A stretch of 64,000 nt of DNA from Acetivibrio cellulolyticus CD2 (GTDB taxonomy: Bacteria; Bacillota; Clostridia; Acetivibrionales; Acetivibrionaceae), in contig NZ_JH556659.1 in NCBI RefSeq assembly GCF_000179595.2, forward strand, positions 632,006 to 696,005, read 5' to 3'. The position numbers and the translations under genes were made by a program. Positions within the stretch are counted from its first letter, which is position 1, and each line of letters begins with the position of its first letter. Under the pieces are notes generated by a model. It had not been told where the DNA came from and did not search any database. It saw only the letters and a program-made list of their open reading frames with translations. Shown piece after piece: positions 63,802 to 64,000 of the stretch.

Positions 63802-64000
63802 TTGTCGTTTTCATCGTCAGTAAAAAATGAACTTTGCAGATCTGATGCAAATGGCAGATGCTGTATGCTCAGCGAATTAGCGGCAGCTATTAGAATAAGC
63901 GGCCTGATTAAAGCTATAAGTCCGAATGAGGTTTATTTGAAAATTACAACGGAGAATGCTGCTTTTGCAAGGCGAGTGTTCTCTTTGCTAAAAGTTCTGT
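63802..64000 (+). CDS. whiA: WhiA-family sporulation/division regulator, 5' part (cut by window end)
   Basis: TTG 63802 follows GAGGTG and opens a frame to the window end: [50 protein letters not shown]. This is the N-terminal LAGLIDADG-like domain of WhiA, which regulates division and, in actinomycetes, sporulation. The remainder, including the C-terminal helix-turn-helix, lies outside. Confidence 0.93.
   Translation, partial: MSFSSSVKNELCRSDANGRCCMLSELAAAIRISGLIKAISPNEVYLKITTENAAFARRVFSLLKVL

Noticed and set aside
1-64000. CRISPR array, prophage, toxin-antitoxin or restriction system
   Set aside because: No regular spaced repeats, phage structural genes or recognisable defence genes were seen in any region.

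Overview
The window reads as a chromosomal segment of a low-GC, spore-forming, cellulolytic member of the Clostridia, probably close to the cellulosome-producing Acetivibrio/Ruminiclostridium group. This rests on a GH5 cellulase with a type-I dockerin, a membrane-anchored family-3 cellulose-binding protein, a SpoIVFA/SpoIVFB-like pair, Firmicutes-type ribosome binding sites, an [FeFe]-hydrogenase-like sensor, and the clostridial order maf-mreBCD-PBP2-minCDE-mgsA-spoIVFAB. The species assignment is inference.

Layout. 1-960: a broken IS110-family transposase cut by the window edge, preceded by a long inverted-repeat region that may encode its bridge RNA, then a second structured stretch. 990-8391: xth, a hydrogenase-like chemoreceptor fusion, SOS-type ssb, a CBM3 surface protein with a polytopic membrane protein, and split chromate transporters. 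8677-18000: envelope-stress proteins (PspC and LiaF-like), three sensory genes (a PAS histidine kinase; a CheA-like Hpt/ATPase/CheX hybrid with its REC protein), the ytxH/ytxG pair, a zinc-ribbon protein, an amidase and CheW. 18214-31223: argJ, lon, a MASE3-SpoIIE phosphatase, several proteins of unknown function, PRC-barrel and VanW/G5 proteins, and mecA.

31294-41844 is the cell-shape, division and sporulation block: maf, mreBCD, PBP2, minCDE, a methylglyoxal-synthase-like protein with a changed catalytic residue, a LytM (SpoIVFA-like) protein, and an SpoIVFB-like site-2 protease that seems to use a non-AUG start. 41950-48663 holds metF, the dockerin GH5 cellulase, a secreted vWA protein with a large inserted domain, a YjbQ protein and a PilZ protein.

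48742-52799 is a complete riboflavin operon (FMN riboswitch, terminator, ribD-ribE-ribBA-ribH). 52912-55218 is a ROK repressor/MFS transporter pair with a 38-bp palindromic operator. A second PilZ protein and two tRNA-Gly genes follow. 56618-64000 is the hprK-PHP-murB-rapZ-yvcK-(GDE)-whiA cluster, which links carbon regulation, cell wall and glycogen; a debranching enzyme sits between yvcK and whiA.

The least explained items are the two copies of a 58-59 nt structured motif (15882-15940 and 47417-47474), each a few bases after a terminator and with paired base changes; the structured DNA at 338-936; the vWA protein split by an inserted domain; and the E-for-D change in MgsA. No CRISPR array, prophage or obvious defence island was seen.
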